NCBI RefSeq assembly: GCF_029626035.1
Contig: NZ_JARUBE010000003.1
Location: 5,270,001-5,334,000, forward strand
DNA length: 64,000 nucleotides
Direction: 5' to 3'
Origin: Micromonospora sp. WMMD980
GTDB taxonomy: Bacteria; Actinomycetota; Actinomycetes; Mycobacteriales; Micromonosporaceae
Shown: positions 1-8,104 of the stretch, piece by piece
Position numbering within the stretch: the first letter of the stretch is position 1
Layout of the letters: each line of letters opens with the position of its first letter
Position numbers and translations under genes: made by a program
Notes under the pieces: model-generated
The model's input: the letters and a program-made list of their open reading frames with translations, nothing else
Told to the model about the DNA's origin: nothing
The model's database searches: none

Positions 1-660
1 ACCCGCCGCAACTGGATCAGCATCAACACCAACCTGGCGTCGCCCGAGCTGGTCACCCGCTTCGCCAACGAGGTGGACCCGACGCGGGTGGCCAAGATCG
101 TGGCGGCCCTGCACGTACCGGAGCGGGAACGCCTCGGGTTGCCGATGACGGAGTACGCCGAGTCGTTCCGGATCCTGCGCGGGGCCGGCTTCGACGTGGT
201 GGCACTCTACGTGCTCTTCCCGCCGCTGCTCCCGCGGCTACGCGACGACTTGGCGTCGCTGGCGGCTCTCGGAGTGGATCCGCTGCGGGCCAAGGTGTTC
301 AAGGGCGTCTACGACGGTCGCCGGTACCCCGAGGCGTACACCGACGCGCAGCGTGAGCTGATCCTGGAGAACTCCGGCGAGTACACCTTCAACCGGCCGT
401 ACCTCGACGGGATGCTCGCCTTCCGCGGCCAGCCCTGCACGGCGGGGATGACCTCCTTCAAGGTGACCGTGACCGGTGAGGTTCGGCGGTGTGCTTCTGT
501 GCCGACCAGCTACGGGAACCTCTACGACGGGACCTTCCGGCCCGCCTCCGCACCGGAGCCGTGCCCGGCGAAGCGTGTCCTGGTCCTGTCGCAGTGCATG
601 GCGTACCTCGTCGATCCGCCACAGCCCGCATCCGCCGTCGCTGCCCCGTCGCGTTCGTGA
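1..660 (+). CDS. Radical SAM family protein, C-terminal part (5' end outside window)
   Basis: The frame is open from base 1, so only the last 219 residues are visible. The piece starts inside a TIM-barrel-like stretch that reads WISINTNLAS followed by a VDPTRVAKIVAALH segment, a pattern common in radical SAM enzymes. The CxxxCxxC iron-sulfur motif would lie upstream of the window. The C-terminus carries four cysteines (visible residues 146, 164, 188 and 199) around G-N-L-Y-D-G, resembling a SPASM/twitch-type auxiliary cluster domain. It is the first visible gene of a coupled + strand operon, 17 bases before a SAM synthetase. Its substrate is unknown. The radical SAM call is an inference from the partial fold pattern, because the catalytic motif cannot be seen. 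Confidence 0.6.
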   Translation, partial: TRRNWISINTNLASPELVTRFANEVDPTRVAKIVAALHVPERERLGLPMTEYAESFRILRGAGFDVVALYVLFPPLLPRLRDDLASLAALGVDPLRAKVFKGVYDGRRYPEAYTDAQRELILENSGEYTFNRPYLDGMLAFRGQPCTAGMTSFKVTVTGEVRRCASVPTSYGNLYDGTFRPASAPEPCPAKRVLVLSQCMAYLVDPPQPASAVAAPSRS

Positions 661-677
661 GGAGAGGAGAAAGCGCC

Positions 678-1904
678 ATGCAGGTCATCACCAGCCTCGG
701 AGCGGTACACCCCGACCAGTCACCGTTCGATGTCGCGGAGCGCAAGGGCATCGGCCACCCTGACAGCCTCGCGGACCTGGTCGCCGATAGCTTCTCCCGC
801 CGCTACTCCGCAACCTGCCAGGAGCGCTTCGGTGCGGTGCCGAACCACTGGGTCGACAAGGTGACGCTGGTGGGCGCAGCCGCTGACGTCCGGTTCGGCG
901 GGTACGACATCCGCAAGCCGGTCGACTGCTACCTCTTCGGCAAGGTCACCGAGCGGATCGACGGCAACGATGTATCCGTCGCCAAACTGTTCGACGACAC
1001 GGTCCGCGCTGTTCTCACCAGCACGTTGGACGACCCGGCAATCCTTGGGCACCTGCGCATTCACGTGAACAACACCGCCGGCACCGGGGTCGATCACGAC
1101 AGGGAGTTCTACCAGCCTCGGACGGCTGCCGGGATCACGAAGGTGCTCGCCAGTGAGTCCGTCGCCAACGACACCGTCGTGTGCGCCGGGACGAGCCTTC
1201 GTGGCATCGCGGCGCGGACGGCGGTCCGACTGGAGACGCTGCTGACCGGCGCCGCCTTCCGAACTCGCTACCAAACCGGCACCGACGTCAAGGTCATGGT
1301 GGTCCGCGACCGTGGCCAACTGGACGTGACCGCGGCAGTGCCCTTCCATCCCGCCAGCGTTCACGGCTGGTCGGAGTATCGGACGGCGCTGGACGCCATC
1401 CGCGACGAGATCGAGGGTGAGCTCAAGCGGGTGCTCGACGAGACACCGACGGCAGCTGGGGCACGGCTGTCGCTGAACACCAAGGACGTGCCCGGTCGTG
1501 GCTACCTCGCGCCCTTCGGCACCTCACTGGGCAAGGGAGACTGTGGCGCTGTCGGGCGGGGCAACCGGTACAACGGGGCGATCGAGCCCCTTCGTCCGGC
1601 GAGCGGCGAGGCGCCCGCAGGCAAGAACCCGCTTCACCACGTCGGGAAGATCTACACGGCCGTAGCCGACGAACTCGCACGACGCATCATGGCCGAGCTC
1701 GAGACGTACGCCGAGGTGGTCATCGCGGCACGCAACGGCGGCCAGTTGGACGATCCCGCGTACGTGCTCATCCGGTCCGAGGCGCCCATCGGGGCCGCCG
1801 GCGAGGCACTCGCTCGGGCAGCGATGCGGACGGCACCGGGGTACATCCAGCGGTTCCTGGAGACCGACCCGGTGAGTCGCTTCCGCGCGCAGGAGCCGTG
1901 CTGA
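678..1904 (+). CDS. Archaeal-type S-adenosylmethionine synthetase
   Basis: A 408-aa protein of the archaeal MAT family (PF01941), which is unrelated in sequence length and order to ordinary bacterial MetK. It makes SAM from methionine and ATP in the cytoplasm. Diagnostic pieces are the N-terminal GIGHPDSLADLVADS, then FGGYDIRKPVDCYLFGKV, HVNNTAGTGVDHD and the glycine-rich GKGDCGAVGRGNRYNG near residue 290. The ATG at 678 follows GGAGAGGAG, an excellent ribosome-binding site. Neighbours on both sides consume SAM (a radical SAM protein and two methyltransferases), so it probably supplies SAM to this pathway. The stop overlaps the next start (TGATG). Family assignment is firm; the dedicated supply role is an inference. 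Confidence 0.88.
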   Translation: MQVITSLGAVHPDQSPFDVAERKGIGHPDSLADLVADSFSRRYSATCQERFGAVPNHWVDKVTLVGAAADVRFGGYDIRKPVDCYLFGKVTERIDGNDVSVAKLFDDTVRAVLTSTLDDPAILGHLRIHVNNTAGTGVDHDREFYQPRTAAGITKVLASESVANDTVVCAGTSLRGIAARTAVRLETLLTGAAFRTRYQTGTDVKVMVVRDRGQLDVTAAVPFHPASVHGWSEYRTALDAIRDEIEGELKRVLDETPTAAGARLSLNTKDVPGRGYLAPFGTSLGKGDCGAVGRGNRYNGAIEPLRPASGEAPAGKNPLHHVGKIYTAVADELARRIMAELETYAEVVIAARNGGQLDDPAYVLIRSEAPIGAAGEALARAAMRTAPGYIQRFLETDPVSRFRAQEPC

Positions 1905-2557
1905 TGCCGCCGGCGTTGGACGAGGTTCATCTCCGTCATCTCCGCGAGTTGTGCGCCCGCCCGGCCATGATCGACGACGAAGGCCTCCGCCTCGGAGGCA
2001 CGTACGTGATGTTCTTCGCCGAGTCCGTCCTGATGGCTGAGCACGCCGCCGCGCTACTCGCAGATCAACACGGAGCGCATGTGCTGGAAATCGGCCTCGG
2101 CCTGGGTGTCTTCGCCCAGCAGATCGCGCCGCTGCGACCCGCCCGTTACACCGCCGTCGAACCGCATCCGAAGGTCGTGGACCTGGTCGCGCCGAGAGTC
2201 CGCGAGCAGCTGTCCTGCCCCGTCGTGGTTGTCGTCGAACCATGGCAGGTGCTCGACCTTGAGCCGGACAGCATCGACGCGATCATGTACGACACCTGGC
2301 CGCCCGACGGGCACGCCGACGCCGATTTCGCCAGCTTCGTGGAACGGGTAGCGATCCCTGTCCTGCGGCCCGGAGGTCGCTTCAGCTTCTTCCACAGCGG
2401 CACACAGTTGCCCGAAGCGCGCGTCGAAGTGCTGGACCACTTCTTCCCGGGCTGGAGCGCAACGAAAGTGACCATCCCTGCGAATCAACTGCCGAGCGGC
2501 TGGACGAAGCCCACGGGTGACTTCCTCGTGTCGTGCGCCCGGAAAGGGGTCCAATGA
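1904..2557 (+). CDS. Guanidinoacetate methyltransferase-like SAM methyltransferase
   Basis: A 217-aa class I methyltransferase. Motif I is VLEIGLGLGVFAQQI (residues 56-70), followed by the acidic ribose-binding strand YTAVEPHP, then IDAIMYDTWPPD and VLRPGGRFSFF. The YDTWP block and overall order match guanidinoacetate N-methyltransferase and RMT2-type arginine methyltransferases, where this region binds the guanidino substrate. A guanidino or amidine nitrogen is therefore a reasonable acceptor, but this is inferred. ATG at 1904 overlaps the preceding stop (TGATG); a GTG at 1898 is a weaker alternative. Its own stop overlaps the next start, so the genes are translationally coupled. Confidence 0.75.
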   Translation: MPPALDEVHLRHLRELCARPAMIDDEGLRLGGTYVMFFAESVLMAEHAAALLADQHGAHVLEIGLGLGVFAQQIAPLRPARYTAVEPHPKVVDLVAPRVREQLSCPVVVVVEPWQVLDLEPDSIDAIMYDTWPPDGHADADFASFVERVAIPVLRPGGRFSFFHSGTQLPEARVEVLDHFFPGWSATKVTIPANQLPSGWTKPTGDFLVSCARKGVQ

Positions 2558-3282
2558 TGCGAGCGACCGGCGACGACCTCCGGCGCCGCTTCCGTCAGGA
2601 CGGCTACCTCGCCATCGAGGGATTCCTGGAGCGCGAGACGTTGTCCCAGTTGCGCGTCGCCGCCGACCTGGCATTCGAGCAGATCATCGGCCAGACCATG
2701 TCCCTGCGGACGGCGCATCCTCGCCTCACCTGGTGGCGCCTGCCGGATGGCCGACCGTACGTCTTCAAGATCAAACCTGTCGTCGATCTCGCACCGGCCT
2801 TCGTGGGCATGGCGGCGAGCGAAGATATCGGATTCCTCGCCTCGTCGATGCTCTCCGCCAAGGCGACATTGATGGAGGACAAGGTCACCTACAAGGCGGC
2901 ACTCGCCGACCCCGCCGATTGGGCCGACCTGCCGGTTCTCGGCGAGGACGTCCGCAAACACTCCGACGCCTCGTACTTCGCGGCGCGCGGCTACGACCGG
3001 GTGATCACGGTGGCGCTGTGTCTCGATGACTGCCCCGCAGCCGCAGGGGCGCTGCAGGTCTGGCCCGGCAGTCACCGACGCCCTGTGCGACACGAGCCGA
3101 CACCAGCCCAGGGGCCGGTCGTCCCGGACGATGACGCGCCCGACGATCAGGCGGTGACGCTGGAGGCATCAGCGGGATCACTGCTGGCCTGGGATGCCGC
3201 GCTCGTGCACGCCAGCGGGCCGAACAGCACCGACAGACCGCGGCGACTGCTGGTTCTCGGTTACTCGGCGAGCGGCTCATGA
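2554..3282 (+). CDS. Phytanoyl-CoA dioxygenase (PhyH)-family Fe(II)/2-oxoglutarate oxygenase
   Basis: A 242-aa enzyme with the PhyH pattern: N-terminal FRQDGYLAIEGFLERETL, the iron-binding H-x-D in KHSDASYF (about residue 137), GALQVWPGSH, and a distal histidine in DAALVHASGPNS followed by RPRR, where an arginine would hold 2-oxoglutarate. Enzymes of this family hydroxylate, desaturate or cyclise small molecules and often act late in natural-product pathways. The ATG at 2554 is preceded by GGAAAGGGG and overlaps the previous stop as ATGA. A second ATG lies directly after it. No substrate can be read from the sequence. Confidence 0.82.
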   Translation: MMRATGDDLRRRFRQDGYLAIEGFLERETLSQLRVAADLAFEQIIGQTMSLRTAHPRLTWWRLPDGRPYVFKIKPVVDLAPAFVGMAASEDIGFLASSMLSAKATLMEDKVTYKAALADPADWADLPVLGEDVRKHSDASYFAARGYDRVITVALCLDDCPAAAGALQVWPGSHRRPVRHEPTPAQGPVVPDDDAPDDQAVTLEASAGSLLAWDAALVHASGPNSTDRPRRLLVLGYSASGS

Positions 3283-3983
3283 CCGCCGCACCGAATCCGC
3301 CGGACCGAGCGACCATCGGCGCCTCTCAGCCTCCCAACAGCGCCTTCGACCCGCCGTACACCCAACCGCACCCGTACTTCGGTCAGTGGGGCGAGGACCG
3401 CTGGCTCGTCGAACACCTGGCCGTTCCGGCGCGGGGAGTCTTCGTCGATGTCGGGGCAGGCGACGGGGTACGGGGTAGCAACACCCTCTACTTCGAGAGG
3501 CGGGGATGGACGGGGTTGTGCGTCGATCCTGATCCGCGGAACCGCGCACCCTTGACGAGACGCCACTGCGTGGTACGCCACTGCGCCATCTCGAACACCG
3601 CCGGCGAGCAGACCTTCAGCCAGTACGACGCCAAGCCCTCCTGGTCCGGCCTGGGTGACCGGGGCCGCGGCTACACCGTGGGTACCGTTTCCTGTCTTCG
3701 GCTCGGAGACCTGCTCCACGATCTCCGAATCGAGCGGGTCGACCTCCTGAATATCGATGTCGAAGGCACAGAGCTGGACGTCTGGTCGTCCTTCGACCCG
3801 GCCGAGCACTGCCCGGGGATCGTCATCATCGAGTACGACTCCCGAGACTCTGACCGCGGTGAGGAGCGGATCATCCGCGCTCTCGGGGCTGATCGCTTCG
3901 AGCTCATACATCGAACTCCAGCCAACCTCGTCCTGCGAGGGCTGGATCCGGTGAGCCAGCGACGGTGGCGCCATGCGAGATGA
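3279..3983 (+). CDS. FkbM family methyltransferase
   Basis: A 234-aa SAM-dependent methyltransferase of the FkbM type. It shows GVFVDVGAGDGVRGSNTLYF (SAM-binding loop, about residues 49-68), GLCVDPDP, and the family hallmark DLLNIDVEGTELDVW near residue 155. FkbM proteins usually O-methylate hydroxyl groups of secondary metabolites. Here the preceding dioxygenase could create the hydroxyl, an inference from gene order. The start overlaps the upstream stop by 4 bases (ATGA), and the 3' end overlaps the next gene by 11 bases. It is part of the same coupled operon. Confidence 0.85.
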   Translation: MTAAPNPPDRATIGASQPPNSAFDPPYTQPHPYFGQWGEDRWLVEHLAVPARGVFVDVGAGDGVRGSNTLYFERRGWTGLCVDPDPRNRAPLTRRHCVVRHCAISNTAGEQTFSQYDAKPSWSGLGDRGRGYTVGTVSCLRLGDLLHDLRIERVDLLNIDVEGTELDVWSSFDPAEHCPGIVIIEYDSRDSDRGEERIIRALGADRFELIHRTPANLVLRGLDPVSQRRWRHAR

Positions 3984-5355
3984 TTCTCTCCTCGAAGCGC
4001 TCGCCACCGCGATCTGGCCAGAGGTGACCGGTGAGAGGGCGGTGGTCTTCTGTTCCCACAGCGCGGACGAGCCTCACTGGCGAAATCTGCTGGCGGCTGC
4101 GGGCGCGGCCGACGTCCTGGTCCTGGCCTTCGACGGCAATCTCCTCGCCTCCTTGCCCAGCCCGCCCGGCACCCGCAGCGCAGCCCAACTGCTCGCGGAC
4201 CGGCACGCTCTCCTCGCCACCCTCGCGACGGACTCGCCGCTGAGCGCACTCGTGGATCGTTTCGATCCCGACAGGCGAGCAGCGCTTTTCGTCACCGACC
4301 CTCTGGAGCCGCTGGTGACAGGCAGCCGGCCGCTCATCGGCGCCAAGCACCCGAGCTGGAGCCTCTTCGAACACAAGAGCGTGGTGGATGTGCTGTGGGA
4401 CTCCATCGGCCTGCCGCGCGCGGAATCAGTGGTGTACGACGAGCCAGCATCGCTGTGGCAGCCTGTCAGCCCGCCGGGGACCGAAATCGTCACCGCGAGG
4501 CAGACGTGCGGGGCCGAGCCCTCGGCCGGCGGTGGAGACATCCGATGGTCGAGCGCGGGCACACCCAGCCCGCGGGTGGAGTCGGCAGCGCAACGGCGGA
4601 TCCGCGTCATGCCGATGCTCCCCGGCGTGCCCTGCCGCCTGCACGGATTGGTGCTCGTCGAGTCGACTGTCGCGTTCACCCCATTGGAGCTTCTCGTACC
4701 GCGGCGGCCCGCCGACGGGACCTTCCTCTGCGCGGGCACCGCACCCATGCCCGTGGCCCGACAGCGAGGCCTGATCGAGCTGACCCGGTGGATGGGCGAG
4801 GCCCTGCGCCGCCGGCTGGGCTACCGCGGCGGGTTCTCCGTCGACGGAATCCTCACCCGGAGCGGGTTCCGCCCCACCGACCTCAACACCAGGGTGACCT
4901 CGGCCTTCGAGGCCGCACCACCACCTCTGCGGGTTGGCGTCCACGCGAGCGCGCTCCTCGCCAGGGAGGGCCTGCACGGCGTCGACGCGGCCGGACCCGG
5001 GCTTACGGAGAGCGTGCATCGCGCCCTGAACGACACCACCGACCTCAACCTGCTCGCGATGATCGGGCAACCGGTCCCGTTGGCGAGGCGACACGTTCGC
5101 TGGCGCGATCGCGGGCTTGAAGCGTGCCGGCCCGACGAGGCGCACGGCTCGCTCGAGGTCATCAACGGACCGCGGGGGACAGCGCTTCGGGCTCAACTCG
5201 CGCGGAAGCACCTGCCCGTGGGCGTCTCGCCGCAGGAGAGCGTCGTGGTAGCTCTCCGAATGGCTGACGAGCTCCTCGGCACCGGAATCGGCGACCTGCA
5301 ACTGCCACCCGTAGGGAGCGGCGCCGCCCCCACTCAGAGAAGCGGCACCACCTAG
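3973..5355 (+). CDS. ATP-grasp-like carboxylate-amine ligase (probable)
   Basis: A 460-aa cytoplasmic protein. Parts resemble ATP-grasp ligases that make amide or peptide bonds: GAKHPSWSLFEHKSVVDVLW, where a lysine could bind ATP; RVMPMLPGVPCRLHG; GGFSVDGILTRSGFRPTDLNTR, whose D-x-N-x-R end matches the metal-binding E/D-x-N-x-R of ATP-grasp enzymes; and a long C-terminal region (about residues 330-460) of unknown role. The closest familiar type is the PGM1/pheganomycin-like group, but I cannot confirm this by eye. The start at 3973 lies 11 bases inside the FkbM gene. It is the last gene of the operon and would be the step that couples an amine to a carboxylate. The 3' end faces gltX with 2 bases between the stops. 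Confidence 0.6.
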   Translation: MRDDSLLEALATAIWPEVTGERAVVFCSHSADEPHWRNLLAAAGAADVLVLAFDGNLLASLPSPPGTRSAAQLLADRHALLATLATDSPLSALVDRFDPDRRAALFVTDPLEPLVTGSRPLIGAKHPSWSLFEHKSVVDVLWDSIGLPRAESVVYDEPASLWQPVSPPGTEIVTARQTCGAEPSAGGGDIRWSSAGTPSPRVESAAQRRIRVMPMLPGVPCRLHGLVLVESTVAFTPLELLVPRRPADGTFLCAGTAPMPVARQRGLIELTRWMGEALRRRLGYRGGFSVDGILTRSGFRPTDLNTRVTSAFEAAPPPLRVGVHASALLAREGLHGVDAAGPGLTESVHRALNDTTDLNLLAMIGQPVPLARRHVRWRDRGLEACRPDEAHGSLEVINGPRGTALRAQLARKHLPVGVSPQESVVVALRMADELLGTGIGDLQLPPVGSGAAPTQRSGTT

Positions 5356-5357
5356 AC

Positions 5358-6767
5358 CTACGAGAGCCGGTCGATCGCACTCCTGATCCTCGTGGCAGTG
5401 AGGCTCCGGCCGAGCACCTCCAACGACTCGAACAGGGGCAGCCCGACGGTACGGCCGGTCACGGCAACCCGGACCGGTGCCTGGGCCTTACCCAGCTTCA
5501 GCCCGCGAGCTGCCCCCAACTCCTCGACCGTGCGCTTGAGCGACTCGGCATTCCACTCCACCTTTTCGAAAGCGGTAGCCACCTCGGTGAGTAGCGCCAG
5601 AGCCTCCCCGGTCATGGCCTTCTTCCAAGCCGCCTCGTCGATCGACGGGAACGGCAGGAACAGGAAGTCGACCATGGCGACGATCTCGCTGAGCACCGCG
5701 ACCCGGGTCTGCGCCAAGGGCGCGACAGCGGCGAAGGCGACGTCGTCGTAGTGCTCAGCCCGCCACGGGGCGTACTCACCGCGCAGCCACGGCTGACACG
5801 CCGAGATGAACTGCTCTGTGCTCAACGCGCGGATGTAGTCGCCGTTGAAGGCCCGCAGCTTCTTGACGTCGAAGAACGCCGGCGACGGATTGACGTCGGC
5901 CATCCGGAACTCCGTCACGATGTCGTCCCAGGGGACGATCTCCCGGTCACCGGAGGGGGCCCAGCCGAGCAGCATCAGGTAGTTGCGCATCGCATCGGGC
6001 AGGTACCCCTCGGCCCGGAAGTCCTCCAGCGCGACCCGATCCCGGCGCTTGGACAGTTTCTGCCGCTTCTCGTTGACCAGGATCGGCGCGTGGGCCCACA
6101 CCGGCGGTTCGTGCCCGAGCGCCACCCACAACAACTGCTGCTTGGGCGTGTTCGGCAGGTGCTCCTCGGCGCGGATGACATGGGTAATGCCCATGACCAT
6201 GTCGTCGACGACATTCGCGAGAAGGAACACCGGGGAGCCGTCACCACGTGCGATGACGAAATCCTCGATCGTGGCGTTGTCGAACGTGGGCTCGCCGCGC
6301 ACCAGATCCCGCACGACTGTCTGACCTTCGTCCGGCGTCCGGAAACGCACCGCGCTGCCGGGGGCCGCGGCTAGCCCGCGGTCGCGGCAGTAACCGTCGT
6401 AACCCTTGTGTTCGCTGCCGGTTCGCTCCACGACCTGCGTACGCACGCAGTCGCAGTAGTAGGCCTGACCTGCCGCGAGCAGCTTCGCGATGGCGTCGCG
6501 GTGGTGCTGGACGTAGGCGGACTGGAACAGGGGGCCCTCGTACTCATCGGGGCCGGCGCCGAGCCACGCCATGGCGTCGATGGTGCCCTGCACCCACTCC
6601 GGCTTACTGCGTTCGGCGTCCGTGTCCTCGATCCGCAGCACCATCGTGCCGCCGGACTGCTTGGCCAGCACCCAGTTGTAGAGCAGCGAGCGGGCGTTAC
6701 CCACGTGGAACATGCCTGTCGGCGATGGGGCAAATCGAACGCGCACGGGGGAGTTTGGCGATGCCAT
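5358..6767 (-). CDS. gltX: Glutamyl-tRNA synthetase
   Basis: A 469-aa class I aminoacyl-tRNA synthetase. The HIGH-equivalent signature is [20 protein letters not shown] (residues 10-29, H-V-G-N form), then [11 protein letters not shown], the zinc-knuckle-like cysteines in YYCDCV and GYCRDRG, and KLSKRR as the KMSKS-equivalent loop. A helical anticodon-binding domain fills the C-terminus, so the gene looks full length and functional. The motif [14 protein letters not shown] differs from the usual actinobacterial GluRS form I would expect (NPHVGLVRTALFNW). This may therefore be a second, divergent copy. It converges on the biosynthetic operon. An accessory synthetase supplying Glu-tRNA or giving resistance is possible but unproven; it may simply be the housekeeping enzyme. 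Confidence 0.93.
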   Translation of the reverse strand: MASPNSPVRVRFAPSPTGMFHVGNARSLLYNWVLAKQSGGTMVLRIEDTDAERSKPEWVQGTIDAMAWLGAGPDEYEGPLFQSAYVQHHRDAIAKLLAAGQAYYCDCVRTQVVERTGSEHKGYDGYCRDRGLAAAPGSAVRFRTPDEGQTVVRDLVRGEPTFDNATIEDFVIARGDGSPVFLLANVVDDMVMGITHVIRAEEHLPNTPKQQLLWVALGHEPPVWAHAPILVNEKRQKLSKRRDRVALEDFRAEGYLPDAMRNYLMLLGWAPSGDREIVPWDDIVTEFRMADVNPSPAFFDVKKLRAFNGDYIRALSTEQFISACQPWLRGEYAPWRAEHYDDVAFAAVAPLAQTRVAVLSEIVAMVDFLFLPFPSIDEAAWKKAMTGEALALLTEVATAFEKVEWNAESLKRTVEELGAARGLKLGKAQAPVRVAVTGRTVGLPLFESLEVLGRSLTATRIRSAIDRLS

Positions 6768-6781
6768 GCACGCAGCGTACC

Positions 6782-6810
6782 GATATGAGGCGGTCGCTTA
6801 ACCGCATATC
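6782..6810. promoter_or_regulatory. Inverted repeat between gltX and phosphotransferase gene
   Basis: GATAT-gag-GCGGT is mirrored by ACCGC-ATATC across a 6-nt loop, giving a 10-bp stem with a 3-nt bulge. It lies in the 97-bp gap upstream of gltX and downstream of the phosphotransferase gene. It could be a terminator for the latter or an operator/leader structure of gltX. No T-tract follows. Confidence 0.35.
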
Positions 6811-6864
6811 CCGGCCCGGAGTTAGACGTTTACTGCGCACCAGGTTGGAGCGCCGGTCGGCCTG

Positions 6865-7752
6865 TCAGAGGATCTGCCAGCGACGCAGCTCGGTGCTCTT
6901 CTCGTTGCGAAGGCCGTCAAGCCGGCGATGCACCTCGGCGGCTGCCGACGTGCCGGGTCGGGACTTGCGCGCGTTGGTGGCGATCATCTGGAGTTCACGC
7001 AATCGGCAGAGCTCTTCGAAGCCCGACCAGGTGGTGGCGTCCCAGCCGTACCTGGCGGTGAAGTCCGCGAAGGCCTGCCGGCCGCCGCCGAATCGCCGAC
7101 AGTGAACCGCGACGGTGGCGATGTCCCACTCTCGCGGCCCGATCGCGATACCGTCCCAGTCAGCCAGGACCGGGGTGCCGTCGAACCGCCGTAGAGCGTT
7201 GCGGGTCTGGGGGTCGGATTGGATCAGGCTGTCTCCCAGCGGGGACGCCATCGACGACCAGGCCGCCCTGAGAACCTCGAGCCGGTTCAGCAACAGGTCG
7301 CGGTCCAAATCGTCGATGAGGTGGGCGTTGTCCACGGATCTGCGGACGCTCTCGGCTGGTTGAAGCCTTGGCAGCTCCACCGGCGGCATCGGAAAGCCGT
7401 GCAGTTCCCGAAGGAGTTGCCCGAGCTCTGCGGTGGTGACAGGGTTGTCGTCCGCCGGGTCCAAACGCTGCCACACCGTGACGGCGTGTCCGTCGACCAC
7501 GAGCGGTTGATCCGGCACCTGGGCGCACAGACCCACGGTCGGGAAGCCCTTGGCTGACAGCCAGTCAACGACCGCCACCACCGTCCGTGAGCGGTCTAGT
7601 CCGAACTCCAGCGGCGCGATCTTGATTACTACGTCGCCCACGGCGTACACCGCGTTGGTGTGATGCCGAAGCAACTGCGCCTCGGCAGTTGAGCAGCCCA
7701 GCTTCCGACACACCTCGGCGAGCATCGGACGCGTTCGTGCCTCGACGAACAT
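6865..7752 (-). CDS. Aminoglycoside phosphotransferase-like (APH/choline kinase fold) protein
   Basis: A 295-aa kinase-like protein. Visible pieces are NAVYAVGDVVIKIAP (ATP-binding lysine), LGQLLRELHGFP, the catalytic-loop equivalent SLIQSDPQTRNALRR, and the metal-binding VLADWDGIAIGPREWD. The usual H-G-D of the catalytic loop reads Q-S-D, so the aspartate and asparagine remain but the histidine is lost. The substrate is unknown and antibiotic resistance should not be assumed. I chose ATG at 7752 because AGGGG lies five bases upstream and the upstream gene's TAG is only 8 bases away; a TTG at 7791 is less likely. It forms an operon with the regulator gene that IS1634 has split, so its expression may be altered. 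Confidence 0.7.
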   Translation of the reverse strand: MFVEARTRPMLAEVCRKLGCSTAEAQLLRHHTNAVYAVGDVVIKIAPLEFGLDRSRTVVAVVDWLSAKGFPTVGLCAQVPDQPLVVDGHAVTVWQRLDPADDNPVTTAELGQLLRELHGFPMPPVELPRLQPAESVRRSVDNAHLIDDLDRDLLLNRLEVLRAAWSSMASPLGDSLIQSDPQTRNALRRFDGTPVLADWDGIAIGPREWDIATVAVHCRRFGGGRQAFADFTARYGWDATTWSGFEELCRLRELQMIATNARKSRPGTSAAAEVHRRLDGLRNEKSTELRRWQIL

Positions 7753-8104
7753 GTGGCCCCTAGGGTTCGAGCACAGCAGTTCCGGCTGCAAGGGTACGGC
7801 TCCGCTCGCGGCACGCCCGCACGTACTCCGCCAACTCGATCACCTCCCTGCCCTGTGCGGGTTGCGGGATCGCCGATACGACCTGAGCCGCCTTGGACAG
7901 GACGATCTCCGTGCGCTGTAGCTCGGGCAGCCCGGCGACGGCGGCGCAAGCGGCTACTGCCGCCTCAGCGAACCGAAGGTCGCGTACAAGGCAGAGGGCA
8001 CGGTCCAGGGCGATAAGAGCAGGATCAATCGGCACCCTCGGCCTGGGGCCGTACAAGCTCAGCGCTTCGTCCTGGATCCGGTACGCCTCTTTCGTGTCGC
8101 CAAG

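Noticed and set aside
6865..7752. Aminoglycoside resistance gene
   Set aside because: The catalytic H-G-D reads Q-S-D and the context is regulatory, so a resistance function cannot be claimed.
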